A stretch of 43,891 nucleotides of DNA from Chloroflexota bacterium (GTDB taxonomy: Bacteria > Chloroflexota > Anaerolineae > J102), in contig JAKOVD010000148.1 of NCBI GenBank assembly GCA_029782215.1, forward strand, positions 1-43,891, written 5' to 3'. The notes below the pieces were generated by a model that was not told where the DNA came from, ran no database searches, and saw only the letters and a program-made list of their open reading frames with translations. Numbering within the stretch: position 1 is the stretch's first letter; the number at the start of each line of letters is the position of its first letter. The translations under genes and the position numbers were made by a program. This document shows positions 24,421-33,199 of this stretch, in pieces.

Positions 24421-26685
24421 ATGAAGCACCTCCTGCTGGCCTTAGCCGTCGTTCTTCTGGCCGCCTGCGGTGGCGGGAAGGCTGCACCCACTGCCACACC
24501 CATCCCTCCGAAAACCCTGGACACACCCACATCCGTTCCCATCACCCCGACGCTTCCGCCGCCAACGGCCACCTCCCTACCGGCCACGGTGGCGCCCACA
24601 GCCGTTCCCGGCCTTGTGACGTCGCTTGATGACGTGCAAAAGGCGGTGATCCAGATCGAGGCCGAGTCCAACTCAGTCAACCCGGCGGGCGAGGCCACCG
24701 CCATGTCGGGCCGAGGTTCCGGCTTCATCGTCGACCCATCGGGCATCGCTATTACCAATAACCATGTGGTCTCCGGCGCCGCCCTCCTCAAGGTGTGGGT
24801 CGGCGGCGAAACGCGCTCCCGCAACGCCCGAGTCCTCGGGGTGTCGGAATGCTCCGACCTGGCCGTGATCGACCTGGAGGGCGACGGCTATCCTTTCCTG
24901 GAATGGTATGAGGGCCGGGCGAAGCCCGGACTCGACGTGTACGCCGCCGGTTTTCCTTTGGGCGAGCCCGAATACACCCTGACCCGCGGGATCGTTTCCA
25001 AGGAGCGCGCAGCCGGCGAGACCAACTGGGCCTCGGTGGACAACGTCATCGAACATGATGCTACCATCAATCCCGGCAACTCCGGCGGACCCCTGGTGAC
25101 CGCTGCCGGCCAGGTCGTGGGCGTCAATTACCGCAGTCGCGCCGAGAGCAACCAGTACTTCGCCATTGGCCGCGCAGCGGCGATCCCCATGATCGAGCAG
25201 CTCCGCAACCGCAAGAACGTGGACTCGATCGGCATCAACCCCGAAGCCGTCAAACTGGATTCCGGTCTCACGGGCATTTGGGCGTCCGCCGTTCAGTCCG
25301 GCTCCCCGGCCGACAAGGCCGGCATCAAGCCCGGCGACATCCTGGTCAGCCTCGAAGACCTCGACCTGGCCAGGGATGGGTCGATGGCCGACTACTGCGA
25401 CATTCTGCGCACCCATGCTCCGGAAGACGCCCTCAAGGTCAAAGTCGTTCGCTTCGCTACCAAGGATGTCTGGGAGGGCCAGCTCAACGGTCGGCCCCTC
25501 GAAAAGGCCTTTTCATTCGAGCAGCAAGCACAGGGAGATGTCGCCGCGGGCGGCGCTGCCAATCAAGCTCAGCCGGCCTATACGGATTACGTGCGCATCA
25601 CCGACGATTCCGAGGCCCTGGTCATGGAGGTGCCCAAGGAATGGGACGAGGTCGATGGCAGCCCATGGACGTTGGACAGCGGTGAGGTCATCGGCGCCAA
25701 GCTGACCGCCCAGCCCACCGGCGCCTCCGATGGTCCCCTCGTGTACCTGGCGGCAGCGCAGACGGACCCGGAGCAGTTTGACGCTGACGCCCTCCTCGAC
25801 CAGAACACCTTCAAGGAGACCTGCAAGACCTATGAAGGGCGCAGCGATTACGCTGACCAGGTCTACACGGGTCGCGTGGACAAGTTCTCTGGGTGCGGCG
25901 CCAACAACAGCGTCACCTTCGTGGTCATCGCCGCGCCTGAAGACCGCTCCTATTTCACCCTGATGATGGTGGTCGCTCTCACTGACGCCGACCTCCAGGC
26001 TGCCGATCGCGCCTTCAACACCTTCGAGGTGGTGGGTGATCTTCCCGAACCGAGCCCGTCCCAGGATAGCGGCGCCAGCGACAACAATACCGGCAGCAGC
26101 TCTGACTCCGGCAACGCCACGGTGACCTCCGACACGGCGAACGTGCGCGGCGGTCCCTCCACCGGCTTTCCCGTCGTAGCCACCCTGAGCCAGGATGACC
26201 GCGTCCAGGCCGTGGGTCGCACCTCCGACAGCCAGTGGGTCAAGGTCGACCTCCCCGACGTGCCACAGGCCTGGGTCGCCAGCAGGCTGCTCGAGTTCGA
26301 TGATGATATCGCCAACCTTTCCGTAGCCGCCGCTCCCACGCCGCCGCCCGCCCCGGTCGTCAGCGGCAAGCCCTGCCCACCCTATCTGCACCGACCCAAG
26401 CCGGGCATGGGCCTCCTGCTGGTCGAAAACCACATCGGCGAGCCCCTGCACATCGACAAGGCCAACACCACCCAGAAGTGGGACATACCTGCCAAGCAGG
26501 GCGACACGCCGGGACGCCTCCTCCTGGACCTGGCGCCAGGCTCACACGAGTTTGTGCTCAACACCCCGCGCGGCGAGGGCACGATGCGGGTCGACGTCAA
26601 GGCCGGCGCCGGGGGTCTGATCCCCATCATCTACGACACGGAGCTGAACATCTACCCGCTCGAAATTCCCGCAAGCTGCCGGTAG
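24421..26685 (+). CDS. S1C (HtrA/DegP-type) serine protease lipoprotein with SH3 domain
   Basis: A 754-residue exported protease. A type II signal peptide ends in the lipobox LAAC (Cys16), followed by a Thr/Pro linker to about 65. The trypsin-like S1C domain shows His115 in TNNHVVSG, Asp146 in CSDLAVIDL and Ser221 in NPGNSGGPLV. A PDZ domain follows (about 275-350, SPADKAGIKPGDILVSL). Residues about 385-540 are an unrecognised region that begins YTDYVRITDDSEALVMEVP, then an SH3b domain (about 560-620: DTANVRGGPSTGFPVV). The C-terminal 110 residues (about 643-754) form a small beta-rich domain with ENHIGEPLHID. Likely lipid-anchored envelope quality control, or a protease with its own substrate-binding modules. 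GAGGAG lies upstream of the ATG. Confidence 0.87.
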   Translation: MKHLLLALAVVLLAACGGGKAAPTATPIPPKTLDTPTSVPITPTLPPPTATSLPATVAPTAVPGLVTSLDDVQKAVIQIEAESNSVNPAGEATAMSGRGSGFIVDPSGIAITNNHVVSGAALLKVWVGGETRSRNARVLGVSECSDLAVIDLEGDGYPFLEWYEGRAKPGLDVYAAGFPLGEPEYTLTRGIVSKERAAGETNWASVDNVIEHDATINPGNSGGPLVTAAGQVVGVNYRSRAESNQYFAIGRAAAIPMIEQLRNRKNVDSIGINPEAVKLDSGLTGIWASAVQSGSPADKAGIKPGDILVSLEDLDLARDGSMADYCDILRTHAPEDALKVKVVRFATKDVWEGQLNGRPLEKAFSFEQQAQGDVAAGGAANQAQPAYTDYVRITDDSEALVMEVPKEWDEVDGSPWTLDSGEVIGAKLTAQPTGASDGPLVYLAAAQTDPEQFDADALLDQNTFKETCKTYEGRSDYADQVYTGRVDKFSGCGANNSVTFVVIAAPEDRSYFTLMMVVALTDADLQAADRAFNTFEVVGDLPEPSPSQDSGASDNNTGSSSDSGNATVTSDTANVRGGPSTGFPVVATLSQDDRVQAVGRTSDSQWVKVDLPDVPQAWVASRLLEFDDDIANLSVAAAPTPPPAPVVSGKPCPPYLHRPKPGMGLLLVENHIGEPLHIDKANTTQKWDIPAKQGDTPGRLLLDLAPGSHEFVLNTPRGEGTMRVDVKAGAGGLIPIIYDTELNIYPLEIPASCR

Positions 26686-26803
26686 CGGCGGGCATCGTCT
26701 GGTAGTGGGGGAGAGTGCCGCACGGGCGGGCGGTAGCCCGCTAGCCCCCGCGCCCCTTGGCTTGGCTGCACCGCGCAGCCGGACGTCGGTCGCGCTTCCC
26801 CAC

Positions 26804-26823
26804 GGCCACTGCCGCCAGTGGCC
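26804..26823. terminator. Hairpin between convergent genes
   Basis: GGCCACTG (26804-26811) and CAGTGGCC (26816-26823) form a perfect 8-bp stem with a four-base loop, in the 185-base gap between the S1C protease and H+-ATPase gene ends. A further small stem CTGCA/TGCAG includes the ATPase stop codon near 26866-26880. No T tract on either strand. Confidence 0.5.
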
Positions 26824-26870
26824 CATACCTTCCATGTCGCCCTTGCCGAGGGGTGCTCTGGCGCACTGCA

Positions 26871-29198
26871 TTAGTGCAGGTCGAAGCGACGAAAAACCCA
26901 AACCTTGAGGTAGTCCAGTGCCAGTAGGGCCAAGGCGGTCAGCACCAGCGTCATGAAAGTCACGCCGATCGGGATGGCCTGCATGAGAATGCCAAAAGTT
27001 GCGAGCAGGATGACAACCAGGATATCGAGCACGGATGCCAGCACCAGCCACCGGCTGGGTCGTGAAGCCCAGAGATGGTGCCGCTCGCGTACCAGATACA
27101 CCATGCCCTGCGCAGTGAAAACCAGCGTGACAAATGAGAGTGTCTGCAATTGAGCGACGGGTAGCAGCAAGAGATTGCGCCCCGCCAGGTAGACACCGAA
27201 GGTGAACGCCAGTATGGGCAGCGCCAGACTGACTGCTGGGATAAGCATGGCGCGCACATCCCAGCGGTCAGGTTGGGCCGAGGCGCGCACCCGATCGGTC
27301 GCGATGGCCATGGTGACGAAATCATTGGCAAGCAGGAGCAGGACCACCAGCAGGGGCGTCGTCACGAAAACGCCGGTGAGGATCAGGCCGAGGCTGAGAA
27401 AACCGGCCACCTGGATCGTCTTGATGATCTTGTTCAACGTGTAGGTCAACATGCGCTGATAGATTTGGCGGCTGACCTGGATTGCAGCAATGATGTTGGC
27501 TAAGCCAGGCTGGGTCAACACGAGGCTAGCCGCTGTCTTGGCGACGTCGGTGGCATTCGAGACGGCAATGCCCACATGAGCCTGTTTCAAAGCTGGGGCG
27601 TCGTTGACCCCGTCGCCGGTCATGCCGGTGATGTGGCCGTGCTTCTGCAGCGCCTTCACAAGCGTGAATTTGTGCTCGGGCAGGACTTCGCCGAAGACAT
27701 TGCAGTTCGGATCGGGTTCCTTTTCTGTCTGGAGCGATTGCGCCATGCAGCCATGGTCGCCGATGCCCACCTGGCGCGCCACCGCTTGCGCCGTGGCGAG
27801 ACCATCCCCCGTGATCATGATGACGCGAATGCCCATGTCCTGCAATTGATGGACCAGCTCGGCAGAATCGGCGCGCGGCGGGTCTTGCAGGGATACCAGC
27901 CCACTCAGACGAAGCAGCCGGCCGTCGCCATGCGCCACGGCTAGCACACGGTAGCCGTGTGCCGACAGTTCCTCCACATCGGACTCGATCGTGGCAGGCG
28001 GGTTGGCGCAGAGGGCCGCGATGATGTGGGGCGCGCCTTTGGCGATGTGGAGCAGCATGCCATCCTGCAGGAAGTCGGCTTCCGAGCGCTTGGTTGCCGG
28101 GTCGAAGGGCAGGAATCGTTGGCGCTGACCGGACACCGAGGCAACGCCACGCTCCTGAGCACACTGCAAAATCGCCAGGTCAATCAGGTCCAGTGTCGAG
28201 GGGTCGCAAGCCAGCGCCGCCAGGCGCAGCAGCTCGTTTTCGTCAGGCGCTGCATAGGGATGCAGGTCGGCAACGCTCAGACGGTTCTCGGTCATCGTGC
28301 CGGTCTTGTCGCTGCATAGCACGTCCATCCCGGCGGCTTCCTCGATGGCTGCCAGGTTGGTGACCAGCACTCCCTGGTGCGACAGCTCTTGGGCGCCGAG
28401 GGCTGTGGCGATGGCAAACGTGGCCGGTAGCGCGACCGGCACAGAGGCAACCAGCAAGATAAGCGCAAACGGCAGGATCTGCAGCAATGGCATGTTCGTC
28501 GCCAGGGCGTAGGTCACCGCCGCCACCGCCAGGATGCCATCGACAACGACAAGGACCCTTGTCACGGAGAAGATGACCTTTTCCAGGTTGGACTGGCTTT
28601 GGGCCGTTTGCACCAACTCGGCGGTGCGTCCGAAACGGGTACGCGCGCCCGTCGCGGTGACCACCGCGTTCGCTTCACCGTGTTGGACTGTCGTGCCGGT
28701 ATGGCCCGGTCCACCGGCTGTCACCTCGACCGGCAGCGATTCTCCCGTGAGGGCCGATTGGTCGACCAGCAGGTCACCGTCCAGCAGTCGCACGTCAGCC
28801 GGGAGCATATCGCCCATCCGAATGTGGATCACATCACCGGGAACGAGCTGCTCTGCCGGAATCATCTGCCACTCGGCATCGCGACGGGCGCGGGCAGTCA
28901 ACTGCAGACGTTGGCGCAGGAGCGCCAGCGCATCAGATGAACGCTTCTCCTGCAGCGTGCTGAAAAGGGCGTTGAACAGGATGAGGACGGCGATGACAGC
29001 CGCTTCATCGTATTTACCCAGGATGATTTCGAGAATCACCGCCACTTCCAGCATCCACGGGACGGGTCCCCACAGACGCTTCAGGAAGACAAGCCACGGG
29101 TGCGGCTTGTCTTCAGCTATTGCGTTCGGGCCTACCTGGGCCAGGAGGCGAGTCGCCTCGGCGTTGGTCAGCCCTTCGGATGAATCATGCTCAGTCAT
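26871..29198 (-). CDS. P3A-type plasma-membrane H+-transporting ATPase
   Basis: A 775-residue P-type ATPase from ATG 29198 (MTEHDSSEGL), preferred because AAGG lies upstream and the extra frame to 29297 has no family match. Seen: the A-domain TGES at 151-154, the phosphorylated Asp297 in SDKTGT and TGDGVNDAPALKQA in the hinge. The first helix pair (GPVPWMLEVAVILEIILG) and LNKIIKTIQVAGFL before helix 5 are characteristic of fungal/plant-like H+ pumps (P3A). There is no N-terminal metal-binding domain and no CPx motif, so heavy-metal transport is unlikely. The autoinhibitory C-terminal R domain of plant pumps is absent. It probably exports protons or a monovalent cation across the inner membrane. 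Confidence 0.9.
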   Translation of the reverse strand: MTEHDSSEGLTNAEATRLLAQVGPNAIAEDKPHPWLVFLKRLWGPVPWMLEVAVILEIILGKYDEAAVIAVLILFNALFSTLQEKRSSDALALLRQRLQLTARARRDAEWQMIPAEQLVPGDVIHIRMGDMLPADVRLLDGDLLVDQSALTGESLPVEVTAGGPGHTGTTVQHGEANAVVTATGARTRFGRTAELVQTAQSQSNLEKVIFSVTRVLVVVDGILAVAAVTYALATNMPLLQILPFALILLVASVPVALPATFAIATALGAQELSHQGVLVTNLAAIEEAAGMDVLCSDKTGTMTENRLSVADLHPYAAPDENELLRLAALACDPSTLDLIDLAILQCAQERGVASVSGQRQRFLPFDPATKRSEADFLQDGMLLHIAKGAPHIIAALCANPPATIESDVEELSAHGYRVLAVAHGDGRLLRLSGLVSLQDPPRADSAELVHQLQDMGIRVIMITGDGLATAQAVARQVGIGDHGCMAQSLQTEKEPDPNCNVFGEVLPEHKFTLVKALQKHGHITGMTGDGVNDAPALKQAHVGIAVSNATDVAKTAASLVLTQPGLANIIAAIQVSRQIYQRMLTYTLNKIIKTIQVAGFLSLGLILTGVFVTTPLLVVLLLLANDFVTMAIATDRVRASAQPDRWDVRAMLIPAVSLALPILAFTFGVYLAGRNLLLLPVAQLQTLSFVTLVFTAQGMVYLVRERHHLWASRPSRWLVLASVLDILVVILLATFGILMQAIPIGVTFMTLVLTALALLALDYLKVWVFRRFDLH

Positions 29199-29488
29199 CG
29201 GCCGCCTTTGAATGGCAGATAAACGCCGCTCAGAGACACGTTGCAGGCATATCGCCATTATGCCAGAGAGGGCGTGATCCGGCACTACGCTTCGCACCGG
29301 CTGGTCGCCAAACCGACGTCAGGCGCATTCTGGGCCTGCCCGAAGACGCAGGAGCCGGGGCAAAGACGGCGGAATCGCCTGAAACTTCCTTCAGTCACCA
29401 CGATGACCCGCCCTGGGTGCACCTGGTGCGCGGCAAGCCCGGCCTCCACCACCTGTCGCGTGCCTGATCCGGCCTCGCGCGCCGGGCG

Positions 29489-29845
29489 ATGGCCGGGCGG
29501 CGACACCAGCACGATTCGATCTTCTCGATCCCGCGATGTCGCCGGCCGAACAACGCGCTGCGCCTGGCGATGAACCTGGTCAAGGGGCCGGATGCCCGCG
29601 TACAGGTCTTCCTGATGGGTGATGGCGTCAACTGCGCTGTCGCCGGTCAGAAGACCCCGAATGGCTGCTGCAATGCGGAGCGCATGCTGCAATCCATCGC
29701 CCGCCAGGGCGAAGTCGGCACCTGAGGGACCTATTCAGGGGCCCGCGGGCTCGGGCCAGAACCGTTCATCGAGGGTGTGCAGGCGGCCAACATGAAGGTC
29801 CTGACGCAGTAGGCGGCGGACGCCGTCCAGGCGTTGGTGTTCTGA
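29489..29845 (+). pseudogene. DsrE-family sulfur-relay protein, broken by in-frame stops
   Basis: From about 29530 the frame reads NNALRLAMNLVKGPDARVQV, FLMGDGVNCAVAGQKTPNG and ERMLQSIARQGEVGT, a clear DsrE/F-family match. At 29723-29725 a TGA falls where the family has the first Cys of its CGTC motif; the same frame then continues GTYSGARGL, EGVQAANMKVLTQ, a TAG at 29810-29812 in place of a usual Trp, and AADAVQALVF before the natural stop. The second redox Cys is Tyr. The N-terminal part before 29530 is also degenerate. With two stops and both cysteines lost, this is a dead gene. It lies upstream of intact DUF2249 and cupin genes, which often accompany DsrE. The flanks 29199-29488 and 29846-30125 hold no recognisable gene. 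Confidence 0.8.
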
Positions 29846-30125
29846 AACGCTGCGGGCCTGGGCCACACCGCCGGACACCCCTTCCGGCGCACAGGGCGCG
29901 CTTCGCCTTCGGTCTGCGCGGTCGATGGCCGGGATGAGACCAAAGTCGCAGAAACCTATCGTACAAGCACGGACAATCATGGCGACGATGCTGCTCACCG
30001 CCTCCTGCCTTCGCAGGTGATCCAAACGGCTGCGCCGCCCGGCCCGCCGCTGCTTTCACAGCTCGCTGTGGCGCAGACCCCGCCGGGCTGGTTGCAGACC
30101 AACCACACAAGGACACGATAGGAAA

Positions 30126-30380
30126 ATGACTGACACACCCACAACATCCCACTCAGCGACAGTGGACGTGCGCCAGGTGCCGCCGCCCCAGCGCCATCCC
30201 CTGATCTTCGGCGCTTTCGACAGCCTGGCTCCCGGACAGGCCTTCATCCTCGTGAATGATCACGATCCCAAGCCGCTCCACTACCAGTTCCGCTATGAAC
30301 TGGAGGGGCAGTTTACCTGGGATTACCTGGAGGCAGGGCCGGAGGTCTGGAAGGTTCGCATCGGCAAGCCCACCACTTAG
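30126..30380 (+). CDS. DUF2249-domain protein
   Basis: An 84-residue protein of the DUF2249 family. Seen: the N-terminal strand VDVRQVPPPQRHPLIFGAFD, then LAPGQAFILVNDHDPKPLHY (the family's conserved 'NDHDP.PL.Y' signature) and a C-terminal WDYLEAGPEVWKVRI strand. Members are small cytoplasmic proteins linked by genome context to anaerobic nitrogen-oxide and sulfur metabolism; their chemistry is unknown. The gene is 14 bases from the downstream cupin gene, so they form an operon. The neighbouring DsrE gene is a pseudogene, so this is the surviving half of a redox cluster. Confidence 0.88.
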   Translation: MTDTPTTSHSATVDVRQVPPPQRHPLIFGAFDSLAPGQAFILVNDHDPKPLHYQFRYELEGQFTWDYLEAGPEVWKVRIGKPTT

Positions 30381-30394
30381 AGGAGAGTTCACGC

Positions 30395-30766
30395 ATGTAT
30401 ACCTATCCGTTGTCGGAGAACCTGGAGTTCCGCAGCGAGCGACCGAATTCGCAGCCGCTCCTCGTAACGGATTGGGGCCGCGTCCTGCGGTTCTCGCTGA
30501 ACCCCGGACAGTCAATACGCGAGCATGAAGCCCCTCACTCTCCCTTCTTTGCCGTGGTGCTGGAAGGCGAAGGGATGTTTGCCGGAGAAGACGGGCAGGA
30601 ACAGCGCTTTGGCCCCCACGAGCTGGTGGTGTTCGCCCCCGGCGAGCGCCATACCGTGCGCGCCCTGGACTCGAAGCTGGTCTTTGTCGGCTTCCTGCAG
30701 GCAGCGCCGGGCGTCGAACCTGGCGTGCTCTCGGGCGAGATCGTGCGCCAGCAGCAAGGACGGTAG
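30395..30766 (+). CDS. Small cupin-domain protein
   Basis: A 123-residue single-domain cupin. Seen: the first cupin motif around SIREHEAPHSPFFAVVLEGE (about 43-62), with His and the downstream Glu as candidate metal ligands, and the second motif in VVFAPGERHTVRAL. GAGG lies upstream of the ATG. Likely a metal-binding sensor or small-molecule isomerase; substrate not apparent. It follows DUF2249 in the same operon and is followed by two hairpins (30797-30878) that separate it from the convergent VIT1-type gene. Confidence 0.82.
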   Translation: MYTYPLSENLEFRSERPNSQPLLVTDWGRVLRFSLNPGQSIREHEAPHSPFFAVVLEGEGMFAGEDGQEQRFGPHELVVFAPGERHTVRALDSKLVFVGFLQAAPGVEPGVLSGEIVRQQQGR

Positions 30767-30796
30767 AGTGCTGGGTCCAGCGTCTTTGTGATCTTC

Positions 30797-30878
30797 CAGC
30801 GCCTCACGCCAGGCGCTGCCCATGTGGGCCGTCCTGGTGCCAGCCGCATCCCACGGATGGGCGCTGGCGCCAGGACGG
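30797..30878. terminator. Tandem hairpins between convergent cupin and VIT1-type genes
   Basis: CAGCGCCT (30797-30804) pairs with AGGCGCTG (30811-30818). Then CCGTCCTGGTGCCAGC (30829-30844) pairs with GCTGGCGCCAGGACGG (30863-30878) over 16 positions with a single G-T wobble, and its loop holds a further CATCC/GGATG stem. Placed to act as a bidirectional terminator; no T tract. Confidence 0.68.
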
Positions 30879-30909
30879 GGGTTTGAGCCGTGCCAACCCT
30901 GTTTTCCGG

Positions 30910-31662
30910 TCAGGGCGTCACCGGCGCCTTCAGCAGCGCGCCGACGGCATAGCCCAGCAGCGCGCTGACCGTGCCGATCAGGGCCATCTCCAGCCCGCTG
31001 CGCGTCGGGCGGCCCACCGTCGTGCGCGCCTTGTAGGCGCCGACGGCAAACAGGACGGCTGCCGTCAGGATGATCGCCGTCACCATGCTGATCGACACGG
31101 GCAGAAAGAAGAAGGGAGTCAGCGGAATGAGCGAGCCGATGATGGCGGACAAACCGACGACCAGCGCCGCCCGCAGCGCCACGGAGCGGTCGGCTGGCTG
31201 CAGCCTGAGTTCTTCGGCCATCATCACTTCTACCCACACATCCGGGTTGGCCGTGATCGTGGCGACGATGCGCTCCAACAGCTCGCCCTCAAAGCCCTTG
31301 CCCGCATAGATCTGGCGGATCTCCTCGCGTTCCAGGTGCGGCGTCCTGGCGATGTGGCGATACTCACGCGCGCGTTCGCTCTCGTAGAAGTCTGCGTCGG
31401 CCAGCGTCGAGGTGTAGGCGACCGCGCCCATGGATACCGATTCCGCAAAGGTGGCGGCCAACCCTGCCACGATCACGATCCGTTGGTCCGACGTGGCTGC
31501 GGCCACGCCGAGGATCACCCCCAGCACATTGACCAGCCCGTCCTGCCCGCCCAGGATGATGTTCGACAGGCTGGAAGCGCGGCGATGCGGATCGCCGCTG
31601 CTGGGCTGGCGCTCCTGATCGGCGGCGCCGGCAGCACTCCCAGGAGGATGACTGGCTCTCAT
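30910..31662 (-). CDS. VIT1/CCC1-family Fe2+/Mn2+ transporter
   Basis: A 250-residue protein from ATG 31662 (MRASHPPG), which has AGGA eight bases upstream. Seen: GGQDGLVNVLGVILGV in helix 1, FAESVSMGAVAYTSTLADADF in helix 2 (the conserved Glu/Ser/Met metal path) and the charged cytoplasmic metal-binding domain with REEIRQIYAGKGF...ELLERI. Two further helices near 180-225 and one at the end give the five expected. VIT1 homologues move Fe2+ or Mn2+ out of the cytoplasm. It is a single gene on the minus strand, opposite in direction to the cupin gene. Confidence 0.9.
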   Translation of the reverse strand: MRASHPPGSAAGAADQERQPSSGDPHRRASSLSNIILGGQDGLVNVLGVILGVAAATSDQRIVIVAGLAATFAESVSMGAVAYTSTLADADFYESERAREYRHIARTPHLEREEIRQIYAGKGFEGELLERIVATITANPDVWVEVMMAEELRLQPADRSVALRAALVVGLSAIIGSLIPLTPFFFLPVSISMVTAIILTAAVLFAVGAYKARTTVGRPTRSGLEMALIGTVSALLGYAVGALLKAPVTP

Positions 31663-31824
31663 AGCTCTGTTCCTGTTCTTCCCGCAGAGAATCGCTGGGT
31701 GGTGGCACATCGATTGTCCGTCACTCCCGCAGACGTGTCAAGGACCGGCGAAGGGCGCCGGCTGTGTTGGCTCGCCCGGCCCCTCCCGGACTGCCGGGTC
31801 CGTGGTCGGGAAGGGGTTTTGAGG

Positions 31825-32049
31825 GCGTTCGCCGAGAAGCTGGTGCAGGAAGGACTGCGCCGGCTGATGGCGGGCCGCACCAGCTTCGTGATCGCCCACC
31901 GCCTCAGCACGATCCGCGATTCCTCCCGCATCCTGGTGATCAACGCCGGGGAGATCGTCGAGCAGGGCACGCACGACGACTTGATGGCCATGCGGGGCTT
32001 CTACCACAGGCTCTACATGAGCCAGTTCAAGGGCAAGGCGCCGGTATAG
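31825..32049 (+). pseudogene. C-terminal stub of an ABC-exporter ATPase
   Basis: About 75 residues in one frame match only the end of an exporter-type ABC ATPase: KLVQEGLRRLMAGRTSFVIA, then the switch His in HRLSTIRDSSRILVINAGE and the tail EQGTHDDLMAMRGFYHRLYM. The Walker A, signature and Walker B motifs and the whole membrane domain are missing. Upstream (31711-31824) the sequence has no match. The stub ends in a natural stop followed by a hairpin at 32063-32101, so a real operon end has been preserved after loss of the rest. Confidence 0.8.
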
Positions 32050-32062
32050 CGACGTGATCAAC

Positions 32063-32101
32063 CAGTCCCTCCCAGCGCCCGCGCGGCGTGGGCAGGGACT
32101 G
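32063..32101. terminator. Hairpin after the ABC stub
   Basis: CAGTCCCT (32063-32070) pairs with AGGGACTG (32094-32101), with further GC-rich pairing inside. It lies 14 bases after the stop of the ABC remnant and 34 bases before the next gene on the same strand. Confidence 0.6.
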
Positions 32102-32135
32102 AGTCGTTGCCGCCCAGGTCCGAGAGAGGTCAATC

Positions 32136-32717
32136 GTGGCAACCGAGCAGGCTAGTCCGCCGAAGAGTCTCACTCTGGCAACGTATATTGAGGACAACCA
32201 CAAGCTCCTGACGGTGCTGGGGGTGTTTACTGCCCTGACGGGACTATCGACCAACGCGCCGATGAAGCTCTTTGGCGTGGTTCTCTCCTTCTGCTGTATG
32301 GGCATTGCCCTGCTGGTCATGGTGCGGCTCTGGCTGCGGTTTCCCGCCTACCCGGCGGATGTCTCCACAACCTTGTTCAAGGTCTTCCTGTTTGTGGCCA
32401 TGCTCTCCCTGTTTCTGTACTGGCTGGCCGCCTTCACGAATGTTTGGAGCTATGCGCTGCCGCTCGTCGTGGGCATGCTGACGTTTAGCTTGCTGAGCAC
32501 GCTGGTCCTTTGGCTTGACAAGTCACTTGCCCGGCGGCGCAATGAGCCTGAGGCAGGCGCCGACGTCACTCATGGGCCCCTGGCCGGGCTGCGGATCGTC
32601 TTCCTGCTGGTCGCCCTCCTTCTGTCGATCCTCGCCGCCGTTATGCTGGCGCCGTACCTGGTCGATCTGCTCGATATCTTTCGCCAGTTTACTGAATCCC
32701 TTGCGCGGAACCCCTGA
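32136..32717 (+). CDS. Membrane protein, unknown family
   Basis: A 193-residue protein I cannot place in a family. Hydrophobic segments at about 27-44, 46-66, 82-103, 106-125 and 150-175 predict four to five membrane helices; the first 20 residues are polar. There is a short charged loop (DKSLARRRNEPEAGADVTHG) before the last helix. The start is ATG; GAGAG lies 12 bases upstream. It stands alone between remnants of decayed genes, so it is either a survivor of an older cluster or newly arrived. Confidence 0.65.
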   Translation: MATEQASPPKSLTLATYIEDNHKLLTVLGVFTALTGLSTNAPMKLFGVVLSFCCMGIALLVMVRLWLRFPAYPADVSTTLFKVFLFVAMLSLFLYWLAAFTNVWSYALPLVVGMLTFSLLSTLVLWLDKSLARRRNEPEAGADVTHGPLAGLRIVFLLVALLLSILAAVMLAPYLVDLLDIFRQFTESLARNP

Positions 32718-32797
32718 CGGCTCTTGTTGACCAGGCAGCGCCACGGTGCCGGGTAGGGGCCTCAGTCGGACGCGCTCCCACGGGGCGGGCGGCGTGG

Positions 32798-33199
32798 TCA
32801 GGATGCTCTTCCGGACTCCATCAGCGCCGCAGCCGCAGAACAGATGCGTTGGACGCTGGGCAGAGCCTGGTCTTCCAGGCGGCGGGCATAGGGGAGGGTC
32901 GTCTGGGTGCAAACGCGGGCATAGCGGCATCCGATACCTGCTTCCAAAATGCGGGCCGCGACCTCGCCGGAGAGGCCGAAGCCCTCGTAGTCTTCATCCA
33001 CGACCAGGAGACGGCCGGTCTGCGCTACCGCGGTGCAGATGCCCTCACGATCAAGAGGGGTCACGGTGCGCAGATCGAGAACTCCGGCCGAGATCCCGTC
33101 GCGGCTCAGCGCATCAGCCGCGGCCAACGCCCGATGCACACCGGCGCCCACACTGACTATCGTCATATCGGCGCCGGCGCGGCGCAACACGGCCTTGCC
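32798..33199 (-). pseudogene. C-terminal fragment of a 2-oxoacid dehydrogenase E1 beta subunit
   Basis: The minus-strand frame begins GKAVLRRAGADMTIVSVGAG near 33199 and continues through LDLRTVTPLDREGI and LLVVDEDYEGFGLSGEVAAR to a natural end at 32798. This is the transketolase C-terminal domain of an E1 beta subunit (PdhB/BkdB-type); the N-terminal pyrimidine-binding domain of some 200 residues is missing. Upstream of GKA the frame soon meets a stop and the DNA becomes the phytoene-desaturase remnant on the other strand. The fragment is well conserved, so loss is fairly recent. Confidence 0.82.

Noticed and set aside
26871..29198. P-type ATPase considered as a heavy-metal (P1B) exporter
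   Set aside because: It lacks N-terminal CxxC metal domains and the CPx motif and carries P3A-type helices.
29723..29725. Selenocysteine at the DsrE TGA as the main reading
   Set aside because: The second redox Cys is Tyr, an in-frame TAG follows and the N-terminus is degenerate; kept only as a low-interest finding.
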